A DNA stretch of 64,000 bases from Pseudomonadota bacterium. GTDB lineage: Bacteria; Pseudomonadota; Alphaproteobacteria; SP197. Under the pieces are notes generated by a model. That model had not been told where the DNA came from, did not search any database, and saw only the letters and a list, made by a program, of their open reading frames with translations. The stretch is taken from NCBI GenBank assembly GCA_039028155.1, contig JBCCIS010000008.1, forward strand, positions 1 through 64,000. Direction: 5' to 3'. Both the position numbers and the translations under genes were made by a program. Of the stretch, positions 42,769-55,632 are shown one piece after another (the stretch's first letter is position 1; each line of letters starts with the position of its first letter).

Positions 42769-44643
42769 ATGACAATCAACTTGGGCGTTCCCGAAACGCA
42801 ATGCCTGAAGCCGCGTATCACCGTCATTGGTGTTGGCGGTGCTGGCGGCAACGCCGTCAACAACATGATCGCCTGCGGGCTTAACGGCGTCGAATTCGTC
42901 GTCGCCAATACCGATGCGCAGGCCCTTAACCAGACGATTTCCGAGCGCAAGATCCAGCTGGGAACGTCGATTACGCAAGGCCTGGGTGCGGGATCCAGAC
43001 CAGACATTGGCAAGGCCGCGGCCGAAGAAGCGATCGAAGAGATCATGGAGCAGCTTATCGGCTCCCACATGGTCTTCATCACCGCCGGCCTTGGTGGGGG
43101 AACAGGTACCGGTGCGACGCCGGTGGTGGCGCGCGCCGCCCGTGAGCAGGGCATGCTGACGGTCGGCGTCGTCACCAAGCCGTTCCACTTCGAAGGCGCG
43201 CAGCGCATGCGCCTTGCCGAGGAGGGACTGCGTGAGCTGCAGCAGTTTGTCGACACGCTGATCATCATCCCGAACCAGAACCTGTTCCGGGTCGCCAACG
43301 ATCAGACGACGTTCGCCGACGCCTTCAAGATGGCGGACGACGTGTTGCATGCGGGCGTCCGGGGCGTCACCGACCTGATGGTGCAGCCCGGCCTTATCAA
43401 TCTGGACTTCGCCGATGTCCGTTCGGTGATGAGCGAGATGGGCAAGGCCATGATGGGCACCGGTGAAGCCGGTGGCGAACGTCGTGCGCTGGAAGCGGCG
43501 GAGGCGGCAATCGCCAACCCGCTCCTCGACGAGGTCTCCATGAAGGGCGCCAAGGGTGTGCTGATCAACATCACCGGCGGTCCCGACATGACGCTGTTCG
43601 AGGTCGACGAAGCGGCCAACCGTATCCGCGAGGAAGTCGATACCGACGCCAACATCATCTTCGGCGCGGCCTTCGACGACGACATGGAAGGGGCTGTTCG
43701 CGTGTCGTTGGTTGCCACCGGCATCGAGGCCGAGGGCATGGCCGTCGGCTCGCCGGGCCGTCCATCGCTGACCGCCATCGAAGGCGGCCAGTCGGTCAGG
43801 ACGCCGGTTGCCGGAAGCGGTATCACGGCAAGTGCCGGTCAGCATGCGTTGGCGCTGAACACGCAGACGCAGAGCGAGACCGAGGATCCGCAGTCCATGT
43901 TGAGCCCGGCCGAAAACCTGGCGCCGGAGCCGGTCACCGTCCGTCCGGCGATGCCTCAGCAGGCGGCGAAGCCGACCTACACCTCCCAGCCGGCGGTGCA
44001 GGCGAAATCGTTGTCGGAGACAATGGCGGCACCGCAGCCTCAGGCAGCGGCACAGCCGCAGGTCTCGGTCCCGCCCGCCATGCCGGCGCCCACTCCGGTA
44101 CAGGCCCCTGCGCAGGTGCAGGTGCCCGTCCAGCCTCAGGCACCGGTACAGCCGCAGGTCCGCACACAGGTGGAGCCGCAAGCCAAGCCCGCGCCCCAGG
44201 CGCCGGCCGCGCCCAAGGCGATCGCCATGCCGGCGGCTCCGGCTCAGCCCGCGCAACCGGCCCAGCCCGTGCAGCCGGCCAAGGAAGCAAGCTTCATTGC
44301 TCCGGCGCCGGTCCAGCCCCAGCGCCGGCCTGAGCCCGAGGCCAAGGCCGATCCGGCAGCGGCTTCGGCGCTAGCCAACGGTACCGGTGAGTCCCGGCGT
44401 CCGAGTTTGTTTGAACGGATGACGGGAACGGGCCGCGCCAAGGACACGCGCTCCGAGACCAAGGTGCGCGCGGAACCGGCAATGCGGGCCGAACCTAAGG
44501 TCGAGCAACCGGCACCGGAACCGGCGCGTCAGACCCGTTCGGAACCGTCGCTCACCAGCGGTTCAGACACCAGTATGGAAATCAGCTCTGTCGAGGACGA
44601 TGTGCTTGATATTCCAGCATTTTTGCGTCGTCAGGCGAACTGA
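42769..44643 (+). CDS. ftsZ: Cell division GTPase FtsZ, very long linker
   Basis: 624 residues; typical FtsZ is 350-500. The GTPase domain is standard: [22 protein letters not shown] tubulin loop at 109-115, and the T7 loop ending near residue 320. Then comes about 280 residues of Pro/Ala/Gln/Val-rich linker ([15 protein letters not shown]-like stretches) and the C-terminal conserved peptide [14 protein letters not shown] that binds FtsA and other partners. Long linkers are known in alphaproteobacteria; this is at the long end. The ATG at 42769 has TGGAGGCAACAT upstream. A 97-nt gap after ftsA may hold its own promoter. Confidence 0.95.
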   Translation: MTINLGVPETQCLKPRITVIGVGGAGGNAVNNMIACGLNGVEFVVANTDAQALNQTISERKIQLGTSITQGLGAGSRPDIGKAAAEEAIEEIMEQLIGSHMVFITAGLGGGTGTGATPVVARAAREQGMLTVGVVTKPFHFEGAQRMRLAEEGLRELQQFVDTLIIIPNQNLFRVANDQTTFADAFKMADDVLHAGVRGVTDLMVQPGLINLDFADVRSVMSEMGKAMMGTGEAGGERRALEAAEAAIANPLLDEVSMKGAKGVLINITGGPDMTLFEVDEAANRIREEVDTDANIIFGAAFDDDMEGAVRVSLVATGIEAEGMAVGSPGRPSLTAIEGGQSVRTPVAGSGITASAGQHALALNTQTQSETEDPQSMLSPAENLAPEPVTVRPAMPQQAAKPTYTSQPAVQAKSLSETMAAPQPQAAAQPQVSVPPAMPAPTPVQAPAQVQVPVQPQAPVQPQVRTQVEPQAKPAPQAPAAPKAIAMPAAPAQPAQPAQPVQPAKEASFIAPAPVQPQRRPEPEAKADPAAASALANGTGESRRPSLFERMTGTGRAKDTRSETKVRAEPAMRAEPKVEQPAPEPARQTRSEPSLTSGSDTSMEISSVEDDVLDIPAFLRRQAN

Positions 44644-44694
44644 TCGACGGCTCCTGCAGGACTGAAACATCCTGTAACAAAGAGTGACTTGAGG

Positions 44695-44730
44695 GCTCCA
44701 GAGGCGGTTGTTAGGTAACGTCTCTGGAGC
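44695..44730. other. Hairpin in the ftsZ-lpxC intergenic region
   Basis: GCTCCAGAG (44695-44703) pairs with CTCTGGAGC (44722-44730), a 9-bp stem with an 18-nt loop, about 50 nt after ftsZ and 95 nt before lpxC. There is no T-run, so a processing site, partial terminator or lpxC leader structure are all possible. Confidence 0.45.
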
Positions 44731-44823
44731 GCTCGCCCGCAGGATAGAATATTTCCGCTGGTGACCGGGTGCGATGGGGATCCGGGGGTGGATCCGTTGG
44801 ACCTAGAGTAAGGAGGGCCAGTA

Positions 44824-45735
44824 GTGGCCACAACACAACAAACGACGCTGAAGACGCCGATCTCGTGCACAGGTATAGGCCTGCATTCCGGCGAGAAGAC
44901 GTCGATGACGCTGCGGCCCGCTCCGGCCAATTCCGGTATCGTCTTCGAGCGCACCGATCTTCAAAATGGCGCCCGGCTGTTTCCGGCGCGCTATGACTAC
45001 GTCTCCGACACGTTTCTCTGCACGACCCTGACCAATGCCTCCGGCGCCACTTTGGCGACGATCGAGCATGTCATGGCCGCGTTGGCCGGCTGCGGCATCG
45101 ATAACGCCGTCGTCGAGGTCAGCAGCGCTGAACTGCCGATCATGGACGGCAGCGCGTCGCCCTTCGTTTTTCTGATCGAGTGCGCCGGCATCGAGACGCT
45201 GGATGCGCCGCGCCGCGCCGTTCGTATCCGCAAGCCCGTGACCGTTGAAGACGGCGACAAGCGTGCCACCCTGACGCCGTTTGACGGACGTCAGGTCAGT
45301 TGCGAGATCATTTATGACAACAGCCGCATCGCGCGTCAGCGAGCCACCGTCCAGGTGTCCGCCGATACGTTCAAGAACGACGTGTCGCGGGCGCGCACAT
45401 TCGGACTGATGGAAGACGTCGCTGGCCTGCAGGCCAACGGCCTTGCGCTTGGTGGTTCGCTCGACAACGCTATCGTTGTCAGCGGCGATAAGGTGCTTAA
45501 CGAAGGTGGCCTGCGGTTTGACGACGAGTTTGCCCGCCACAAGGTGCTCGACGCTATCGGCGACCTAGCCCTTGCCGGTGCGCCAATTATCGGTTCGTTC
45601 GACGGCCATTGCTCCGGCCACGCGCTGAATGTCGAGCTGCTGAAGGCGATCTTTGCCGACGACAGCGCATGGGAATGGTCGGACTATGTAGAAGCGAGCG
45701 ACTGGCCTGAGATGCCGATGGTGGCCAGCGCCTGA
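44824..45735 (+). CDS. lpxC: UDP-3-O-acyl-GlcNAc deacetylase LpxC
   Basis: 303 residues. ISCTGIGLHSGEKTSMTLRPA, the zinc-ligand region TIEHVMAALAGCGIDNAVVEV, SRARTFGLMEDV, and RHKVLDAIGDLALAGAPIIGSFDGHCSGHALN carry the conserved His/Asp residues of the catalytic site. It performs the committed step of lipid A synthesis, so the organism makes LPS. The start is GTG at 44824, with a strong AAGGAGGGC upstream. Confidence 0.96.
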   Translation: MATTQQTTLKTPISCTGIGLHSGEKTSMTLRPAPANSGIVFERTDLQNGARLFPARYDYVSDTFLCTTLTNASGATLATIEHVMAALAGCGIDNAVVEVSSAELPIMDGSASPFVFLIECAGIETLDAPRRAVRIRKPVTVEDGDKRATLTPFDGRQVSCEIIYDNSRIARQRATVQVSADTFKNDVSRARTFGLMEDVAGLQANGLALGGSLDNAIVVSGDKVLNEGGLRFDDEFARHKVLDAIGDLALAGAPIIGSFDGHCSGHALNVELLKAIFADDSAWEWSDYVEASDWPEMPMVASA

Positions 45736-45802
45736 GTTCCTTGTCCTTGTGTCTCCCTGCCTTAACGGCCGTCGATCAAAGTGATCTGTGACGACGGCCT
45801 CA

Positions 45803-45839
45803 AGCAGATCCCAATAGGTTGGGATCTGCTCTTTCTTTT
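45803..45839 (+). terminator. Strong intrinsic terminator ending the dcw-lpxC block
   Basis: A perfect 12-bp stem, AGCAGATCCCAA (45803-45814) with TTGGGATCTGCT (45819-45830), a 4-nt loop TAGG and the tail CTTTCTTTT. The only clear terminator after mraZ, 20 kb upstream. Confidence 0.92.
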
Positions 45840-45875
45840 CAGTACCGTTCGGATCGACGTCGATTGGCTGAAACC

Positions 45876-46580
45876 GTGAGCGGTTCAGCTCATCAACGAT
45901 ACGGGCTGATTGTCTTTGACTGCGATGGCGTCTTGATCGACAGCGAGCCACTGTCGTGTGTCGCAACCTCGATCGAACTGCATGATGCGGGTTTCCCGAT
46001 CAGCGCCGAGGTCATCGCAGAGCGTTTCACCGGCATGTCCAATGACAGCATGTTGGCGGCCATCGAAGACGAGACCGGACGGCCAATGCCGGACGATATG
46101 GCCGAGCGTCTCCACAACCGAGAGATGGCCCTGTTGCGCGAGGACCTGGAGGCCGTAGCGCACGTCGCCGACGTGCTGGATCATCTTGATTCCCTGGGTA
46201 TGGCCTATTGCGTGGCATCGAGCAGTACGCCGGAGCGGCTCAGCGTGACCCTTGGCCATGTCGGGCTTTATGATCGCTTTCCCAAGGTTCTGAGCGCGAC
46301 CATGGTGAAGAACGGTAAACCGGCGCCTGACCTGTTTCTGCTGGCGGCCAGGGAAATGGCCGTTTCACCGGATGCCTGCATTGTCATCGAAGACAGCGTC
46401 CCCGGTGTGCGTGGCGGGCGGGCCGCGGGCATGACTGTCCTCGGTTTTTGTGGCGCCAGCCACTGCCGCCCAGGCCATGGTGACGATCTTATGGCTGCCG
46501 GCGCCAAATCGACGTTTGACACCATGCGCGACCTGCCCGATTTGCTCTCAACTTTGCTTCCGCGGGCGAACGTCGTATAG
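45876..46580 (+). CDS. HAD-superfamily phosphatase
   Basis: 234 residues. The nucleophile motif DCDGVLIDSEP (DxDG type) near residue 15, cap domain, ASSSTPERL (motif II Ser/Thr), KNGKPAPDLFLLAAREM (motif III Lys) and VIEDSVPGVRGGRAAGM (motif IV) mark a beta-phosphoglucomutase/phosphoglycolate phosphatase-like HAD hydrolase. The substrate is unknown. GTG at 45876 is chosen because it begins close to the first strand; upstream in-frame codons overlap the terminator. It lies just after that terminator. Confidence 0.78.
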   Translation: MSGSAHQRYGLIVFDCDGVLIDSEPLSCVATSIELHDAGFPISAEVIAERFTGMSNDSMLAAIEDETGRPMPDDMAERLHNREMALLREDLEAVAHVADVLDHLDSLGMAYCVASSSTPERLSVTLGHVGLYDRFPKVLSATMVKNGKPAPDLFLLAAREMAVSPDACIVIEDSVPGVRGGRAAGMTVLGFCGASHCRPGHGDDLMAAGAKSTFDTMRDLPDLLSTLLPRANVV

Positions 46581-46601
46581 GACGTCGGCGGGTCCGGTGC
46601 T

Positions 46602-47468
46602 ATGATCCCACGCATGCAAACATGGCGGGTCTTTCCATTGTCTCTACGCTTCCTATCCGAAAGAGCCGGTCGCGGCGGCGCGATCTTTCTGGTGGCAACG
46701 GCGCTGGTGCTCGGCGCTTGTGAGTCCGAGCCCGAGCCCTATGTCGAGCGGCCGGTCGAGGATCTCTACAACACAGCGCTCAACCTGCTGATCGCCGGCC
46801 AGTATCCCGAGGCCGCCAGGGAGTTCGACGAGGTCGAGCGCCAGCACCCGTACTCCCAGTGGGCGACGCGCGCCCAGCTGATGTCGGCGTTTGCCTACTA
46901 CCAGAACGACAACTACGACGACGCCATCCTGGCGGCCGACCGATTTATTCAGCTTCATCCCGGCCACAAGGATGTCGCGTATGCCTACTATCTGATCGGC
47001 CAGAGCTACTATGAGCAGATCTCGGATGTTGCCCGTGATCAGCGCATGACCCAGTTGGCGCGCCAGGCGTTCACCGAGGTCGTGCGTTTGTTCCCCAACA
47101 CAGAATATGGCCGCGATGCGCAGCTCAAGCTGGAGCTGACCGACGATCATCTGGCCGGCAAGGAAATGGCGATCGGCCGCTGGTACCAGAACCGCAACGA
47201 GTGGATCGCCGCACTGAACCGCTTCCAGGTCGTCATCGTCAACTACCAGACGACGAGCCACGTGCCGGAAGCGCTGATGCGGCTGACCGAGACCTATCTG
47301 GCGATTGGTGTGGTCAGCGAGGCCCAGACTGCAGCCGCGGTGCTTGGTTACAACTTCCCGGGCAGCGTCTGGTACGAGGATAGCTACAAGATGCTCGCCG
47401 AGCGCAACCTGGTGCCGCAACTCTACGAAGACTCCTGGATAGCCGAGTCCACAGAGTTAGAGGGCTAG
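46602..47468 (+). CDS. bamD: Outer-membrane assembly lipoprotein BamD
   Basis: 288 residues. A lipoprotein signal ends at the lipobox LGAC (Cys40), after which TPR-like repeats begin (ALNLLIAGQYPEAAREFDEVERQHPYSQWATRAQLMSAFAYYQNDNYDDAILAADRFIQLHPGHKDVAYAYYLIGQSYYEQI). This is BamD/ComL, an essential part of the BAM complex inserting beta-barrel proteins. The signal is longer than usual; a second ATG 4 codons in is an alternative start. It precedes recN, a common alphaproteobacterial order. Confidence 0.9.
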   Translation: MIPRMQTWRVFPLSLRFLSERAGRGGAIFLVATALVLGACESEPEPYVERPVEDLYNTALNLLIAGQYPEAAREFDEVERQHPYSQWATRAQLMSAFAYYQNDNYDDAILAADRFIQLHPGHKDVAYAYYLIGQSYYEQISDVARDQRMTQLARQAFTEVVRLFPNTEYGRDAQLKLELTDDHLAGKEMAIGRWYQNRNEWIAALNRFQVVIVNYQTTSHVPEALMRLTETYLAIGVVSEAQTAAAVLGYNFPGSVWYEDSYKMLAERNLVPQLYEDSWIAESTELEG

Positions 47469-47540
47469 CGGTCATGCATGCAGGGGCCGGACCGGTGATA
47501 TCAGCCCACTTCAGACGACGTTAGCGGCGGCGGGTTTGTC

Positions 47541-51325
<3,785 letters not shown>

Positions 51326-51406
51326 GCCGCTCGCGTAAAGGTGACTGGTGCTATGTTCGATCGCCATGTTTGGGTCGTGATGGGGCGTGTTGCTGAGGAT
51401 GCACCT

Positions 51407-52039
51407 ATGACGCCAGCATTCAGTCAGTTGTCACGGCGAAGGCTTATGGCAACCGGCCTGGCCGCCGGAAGCGCGGCCGCGTCGCCGGTTTGGGCCTCTC
51501 TCGTGACAACGCCGCGTCAGACATCCGGGCCGTTCTATCCGCTTGAGCTGCCGCTGGACGACGACAACGATCTGACATCGGTTGACGGCGCGTCGGTTGG
51601 CGCGACCGGGGAGGTGATTCACGTCACCGGCCATATCCTCAATATCGATGGCACACCTCTGGATGGAGCGCGCGTGGAGCTGTGGCAGGCCAACGCGGCC
51701 GGTCGCTATCACCACCCGCTGGATTCGAGCAGCCGCGCGGTGGATGCAGGCTTCCAAGGCTTTGGGCACACGATCACGGCGGGCGACGGCGCCTATCGCT
51801 TCAAGACCATCAGGCCTGGTCTCTATCCCGGCCGCACGCGGCATCTGCACTTCGCGGTTCGGGCACCCGACGGCAGAGAGTTGGTCACCCAGATGTATTT
51901 TGCCGGCGAACCGGGCAACACCAAGGACGGACTCCTGCGCCGTATCGAGGATCCCGCGCAGCGCGAGAACGTCGTTGTCGACTTCGCGCCGATCAACGAT
52001 GGCGGTACACACGGTCAGTTCAACATGGTGTTGGCTTAG
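51407..52039 (+). CDS. Tat-exported intradiol ring-cleavage dioxygenase-like protein
   Basis: 210 residues. The N-terminus has a twin-arginine signal (SRRRLMATGLAAGSAAASPVWA), so it is probably secreted to the periplasm. The rest is the protocatechuate 3,4-dioxygenase/catechol 1,2-dioxygenase beta-sandwich: QTSGPFYP, ARVELWQANAAGRYHHP, and iron(III) ligands likely Y101, Y140, H146 and H148 (GLYPGRTRHLHF). Cytoplasmic enzymes of this type cleave catechols; an exported form is less understood. ATG 51407 is chosen for the Tat signal. The gene converges with the DmpA-type gene, whose stop begins one base beyond. Confidence 0.82.
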   Translation: MTPAFSQLSRRRLMATGLAAGSAAASPVWASLVTTPRQTSGPFYPLELPLDDDNDLTSVDGASVGATGEVIHVTGHILNIDGTPLDGARVELWQANAAGRYHHPLDSSSRAVDAGFQGFGHTITAGDGAYRFKTIRPGLYPGRTRHLHFAVRAPDGRELVTQMYFAGEPGNTKDGLLRRIEDPAQRENVVVDFAPINDGGTHGQFNMVLA

Positions 52040-53176
52040 TCAGGGCAGGCCCGGTGGTTCGACCCAGCGTTTGTGGTCCTTCAGCACGGCGACAAGACGG
52101 TCGCGGTCCAGCGCTTCGGCCGGGTTGCCGTTGATGCCGATCATCGGTTCGCTGACGGCGAGCACATTCATGATCGCCTCGTCCACCGCCTGTACGACCG
52201 CGTCGAAGAACGGGTCGAGCCTGTGGTCGGGGATGCAGGAGAGCTCCAGGTAGCTGCCGCCGGCCATCAACGTGTCGGAGCCAGCGGTCGTGAAGGCGAG
52301 GAAGATGTCGCCGGAGCCGTGACCGGAAAAGGAGCCGCCACGGCCGATCCCCAGACCGATGCGCCGCGCCAGCCGCTTACACTGATGGGACAGAAGCGGC
52401 GCGTCGGTGCCGACCACGGCGATGATCGAACCGGTGTCGACGTCATAGGGATCGATGCCCGGTAGATGCTCGGCCATGGGCATACCGGCGATCATCAGGT
52501 CCTTACGCCGCCCGAAATTGGCCTGAACGAACGCGCCGACCGTGTAGGCGGAACCGTCATGGTCGACGACGCGCGACGCGGTGCCCGATCCGCCCTTCAT
52601 GCCATAGAGCATCATGCCGGTGCCGCCGCCGATGCTGCCTTCCTCGACCGGGCCGGAACGCGCGCTGTCGATGGCCTCGAACACATGCTCGCGTTTGATA
52701 TGGAAACCATTGATATCATTAAGATATCCGTCATAGGTCTCACCCGCGACCGGCAGGCCCCATGACGGTCCGTCGCCATAGCTGTTGGCGTTCTTGTGAA
52801 GCCATTCGATCGTGGCGTCGCGCGCCACGCCGCAGGAATGGGTGTTGGTTATGGTGATCGGTCCGTCGCAGTGGCCGGCCTCGTCGACCCACCAGCTGCC
52901 GGTCAGCTCGCCGTTGCCGTTCAGGCTGAACATGCCGGACCAGACCGGGAAGGCCGCCTTGGCGCGCCCGCGCGGGATGATTGCTGTGACCCCGGTGCGG
53001 ACCGGTCCTTGGCCGACGACGAGATCGCCCTCGCCCTCGATCAGCGTCGCGTAGCCAACTTCGACGCCCGGCACGTCGGTGATGGCATTGTTGGTCCCGG
53101 GCAACCCGTTGAACGGGATGCCGAGCGCGCGGGCGCGCGTCTTACCGGCTGGCGTTGCGAGCAGAGAACTGGTCAT
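52040..53176 (-). CDS. P1-family aminopeptidase/D-esterase (DmpA-like)
   Basis: 378 residues of the self-cleaving Ntn-type peptidases (L-aminopeptidase D-Ala-esterase/amidase DmpA). Landmarks are ITDVPGVEVGYATL near the N-terminus, the GSIGGGTGMMLYGMKGGSGTASR region and GHGSGDIFLAF, where cleavage before the Ser would give two chains. It removes N-terminal residues, including D-Ala or beta-amino acids, from peptides and esters. No signal peptide. Confidence 0.85.
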   Translation of the reverse strand: MTSSLLATPAGKTRARALGIPFNGLPGTNNAITDVPGVEVGYATLIEGEGDLVVGQGPVRTGVTAIIPRGRAKAAFPVWSGMFSLNGNGELTGSWWVDEAGHCDGPITITNTHSCGVARDATIEWLHKNANSYGDGPSWGLPVAGETYDGYLNDINGFHIKREHVFEAIDSARSGPVEEGSIGGGTGMMLYGMKGGSGTASRVVDHDGSAYTVGAFVQANFGRRKDLMIAGMPMAEHLPGIDPYDVDTGSIIAVVGTDAPLLSHQCKRLARRIGLGIGRGGSFSGHGSGDIFLAFTTAGSDTLMAGGSYLELSCIPDHRLDPFFDAVVQAVDEAIMNVLAVSEPMIGINGNPAEALDRDRLVAVLKDHKRWVEPPGLP

Positions 53177-53203
53177 GACATGGCTCCCGGGAAGGTGCTG
53201 TCG

Positions 53204-53467
53204 TCAGGCGTGACGAAGCGCCTGCTTAACACGCTTTAGCACATCCTGCTGTTGACGGAAGGTGGTGACCGGAAATCGCTCGAAGTCCGCGTCATGCGCC
53301 AGGCGGACATCACAGAACAGATCGGCGTCATCTTCATGAAAGTGCAAAAATGCCTTGGACTTCTGATAGAAGATGCCGCGTTTGCGTTCGGTGATACCGT
53401 CGAAACCGCGCAACTGATCGAGCATCGTCTCCAATCGATCGAGCGATGCTTGGCCGGCGTGTTTCAT
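53204..53467 (-). CDS. Small protein of unknown function
   Basis: 87 residues: MKHAGQASLDRLETMLDQLRGFDGITERKRGIFYQKSKAFLHFHEDDADLFCDVRL and a C-terminal helix of Lys/Gln/Arg. Mixed alpha/beta, no membrane segment. Its ATG overlaps the stop of the M24 peptidase gene by 4 nt (ATGA), so the two are translationally coupled. The His/Asp/Phe-rich middle (FLHFHEDDADLFCDVRL) resembles small conserved luciferase/YjbR-like strand motifs, but I cannot assign a family. Confidence 0.65.
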   Translation of the reverse strand: MKHAGQASLDRLETMLDQLRGFDGITERKRGIFYQKSKAFLHFHEDDADLFCDVRLAHDADFERFPVTTFRQQQDVLKRVKQALRHA

Positions 53468-55524
53468 GCTCCGTCGGCAAGCGGGCGCGTAACGTCCGCC
53501 AGCCAGGCTGCGGTCGCAGCGTCCAGCGTTGGCGTTAACGTCTCGCGAACGTCGCGGTGGTAAGCATCGACCCACGCGATCTCAAGCTCGTTGAGCTCCT
53601 CCACCGCGATCAGGCGCCGGTCCAACGGTGCCTTTGTAATCGTCTCAAAGCGCAGCATGGGACGCTCGCTCTCCGTGTCATCCTGGCGCACGACGATGAG
53701 GTTTTCGATGCGGATACCGTAGGCCCCCGTTTTGTAGTAGCCGGGCTCATTGGAAATGATCATGCCCGGCTTGAGCGCGACATCGCTGGGCCGTTTGGAG
53801 ATGCTTTGCGGTCCTTCATGAACGGCAAGATAGCTGCCCACGCCATGACCGGTGCCATGATCATAATCCAGACCCAGCTGCCACAGCGGTGCCCTGGCAA
53901 GTGCATCGATCTGCGCGCCGCTGGTCCCGGCCGGCACACGCGCCGTCGCGATGGCGATATGGCCCTTCAGGACCGCCGTAAAGTGGCGGCGCTGGTCGTC
54001 GCTCGGTTCTCCGACGGCGATGGTGCGGGTGACGTCGGTCGTTCCGTCCTCGTATTGGCCGCCGGAATCGACAAGGTAGAGGTCGCCTTGCTCCAGCTTC
54101 CGATTGGTCCGCTCGGTCGAGTGATAATGCACGATGGCACCGTTCGGACCCGCGCCCGAGATTGTATCGAAACTGGGGCCTCGGTAGCGCTCGCCTTCCG
54201 CCCGGAAGGTGCCGAGACGTTCGGCGACGCCGATTTCGTCGAGTTCCTGGTTGCTGCCTGGACCCGTTTGTATCGCCAACCAGTGCAAAAAACGGGTCAA
54301 AGCGGCGCCATCCCTGACGTGAGCCGCCTTCGATCCTTTGACCTCGACGTCGTTCTTGCAGGCCTTGGGCAATCGGCAGGGATCGGCGCCTTCAACCACC
54401 GTGCCACCGGCCTTTTCGATCCGGTCGGCAAACCACATTGGGCCGCTCGCGCTGTCCAATCTGACGGGAGCCCCCTTTGCGGCGAGGGCATCGATGGCCG
54501 ATGGCAACGCGCCCGGCGTGTTCACGATGGCGTTGCGCTCGACCGCCTCGACCAGCGCCGGTGTCAGTTTTCGGCGATCAACGAAGAGCTGCACCCGGCC
54601 GCTTGCCTCGACAATCGCCCAGCTCAAGCAGAACGGCGTATTCGGTAAATCCTGACCACGCAGGTTCAGGAGCCAGGCGACCGACGCCGGGTCCGACAGG
54701 ATCGCCGCACCATGGCCATCGGTGGTCAGCGCCGCGGCGATCTCGTCGATCTTGTCTTTGGAATCGCGACCGGCCAGGTCAAGCGGGTGAACAACCGCGG
54801 GCGTCAGGGGCGCGGCCGGCTGGTTCGACCAGACCGCGTCGATGGGGTTGCTGTCGAGCGCCACAAGTTTGCCGCCCGCCTTGGCGCAGGCCTGTTCCAG
54901 CCGGCGAACCGAAGGCGGCGTGTGGAGCCAGGGGTCATAGGCGAGTGTCTTGCCGTCGCCCAGATGCTCGGTAATCCAGTCGGTCGCCGGTTGCTCAATG
55001 AGATGACGGTGTTCGAAGTGGTCGCCGTCCACTTCATCCGCCGCCTGCAAGGTATAGCGGCCATCGACAAAGATCGCCGCTTGATCGGCCAGGACAACCG
55101 CCAGGCCGGCGGAACCGGAAAACCCGGTCAGCCACAAGAGACGGTTGCTGCGCGCCGCGACATATTCGCCCTGGTGCTGGTCGGCACGCGGGATCAGGAA
55201 ACCGTCAACGCCGCGCCGTTCCAGTTCCTCCCGCAGCGCCTGCAGGCGCCAGGCCGGTGCCGGCGGTCCGGCGTCGAGGCCATCTTCATGGTCTGCCGCC
55301 ATGACCTCTTTGAGGGCCTTGAGCTCGCCAATCAGCTCGTCATCGGGATTGCGGTCGACCAATTCGATCCAGCTGTCGGGCTGCCAAAGGGGCGGCGCGG
55401 CGATAACGCCCGCCAGCAGACCGCGGACATCGGCGACGCTCTTGCCCGACTTCTCGCGCGCCAACAGTCGGGCCAGCACGGCGTCGCCGCGATAGGATCC
55501 TTGCTTCTTGCTTGTTGCCGTCAT
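53464..55524 (-). CDS. Xaa-Pro aminopeptidase (M24B) with N-terminal extension
   Basis: 686 residues. The C-terminal half is the pita-bread metallopeptidase: GAIVHYHSTERTN, LVDSGGQYEDGTTDVTRT (metal-binding Asp), DHGTGHGVGSYLAVHEGP (His) and SNEPGYYKTGAYGIRIENL (Glu). The N-terminal part (from about 95, LREELERRGVDGFLIPRADQHQGEYVA) is the creatinase-like domain of the XPNPEP1/PepP type. Residues 1-90 are an extra segment not usual for this family, which averages about 600 residues. The enzyme removes an N-terminal residue before proline. It is coupled to the small downstream gene. Confidence 0.88.
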   Translation of the reverse strand: MTATSKKQGSYRGDAVLARLLAREKSGKSVADVRGLLAGVIAAPPLWQPDSWIELVDRNPDDELIGELKALKEVMAADHEDGLDAGPPAPAWRLQALREELERRGVDGFLIPRADQHQGEYVAARSNRLLWLTGFSGSAGLAVVLADQAAIFVDGRYTLQAADEVDGDHFEHRHLIEQPATDWITEHLGDGKTLAYDPWLHTPPSVRRLEQACAKAGGKLVALDSNPIDAVWSNQPAAPLTPAVVHPLDLAGRDSKDKIDEIAAALTTDGHGAAILSDPASVAWLLNLRGQDLPNTPFCLSWAIVEASGRVQLFVDRRKLTPALVEAVERNAIVNTPGALPSAIDALAAKGAPVRLDSASGPMWFADRIEKAGGTVVEGADPCRLPKACKNDVEVKGSKAAHVRDGAALTRFLHWLAIQTGPGSNQELDEIGVAERLGTFRAEGERYRGPSFDTISGAGPNGAIVHYHSTERTNRKLEQGDLYLVDSGGQYEDGTTDVTRTIAVGEPSDDQRRHFTAVLKGHIAIATARVPAGTSGAQIDALARAPLWQLGLDYDHGTGHGVGSYLAVHEGPQSISKRPSDVALKPGMIISNEPGYYKTGAYGIRIENLIVVRQDDTESERPMLRFETITKAPLDRRLIAVEELNELEIAWVDAYHRDVRETLTPTLDAATAAWLADVTRPLADGA

Positions 55525-55632
55525 GATCCCGTCCAGAATTGAAGCCCGGAGGGTAGCGGGCCGTGGACGCGTGTGGCAACAAGGGGTATCGGAATCGACC
55601 GCGTGTCACCACGTCGACACAAAGGGGGCAGG

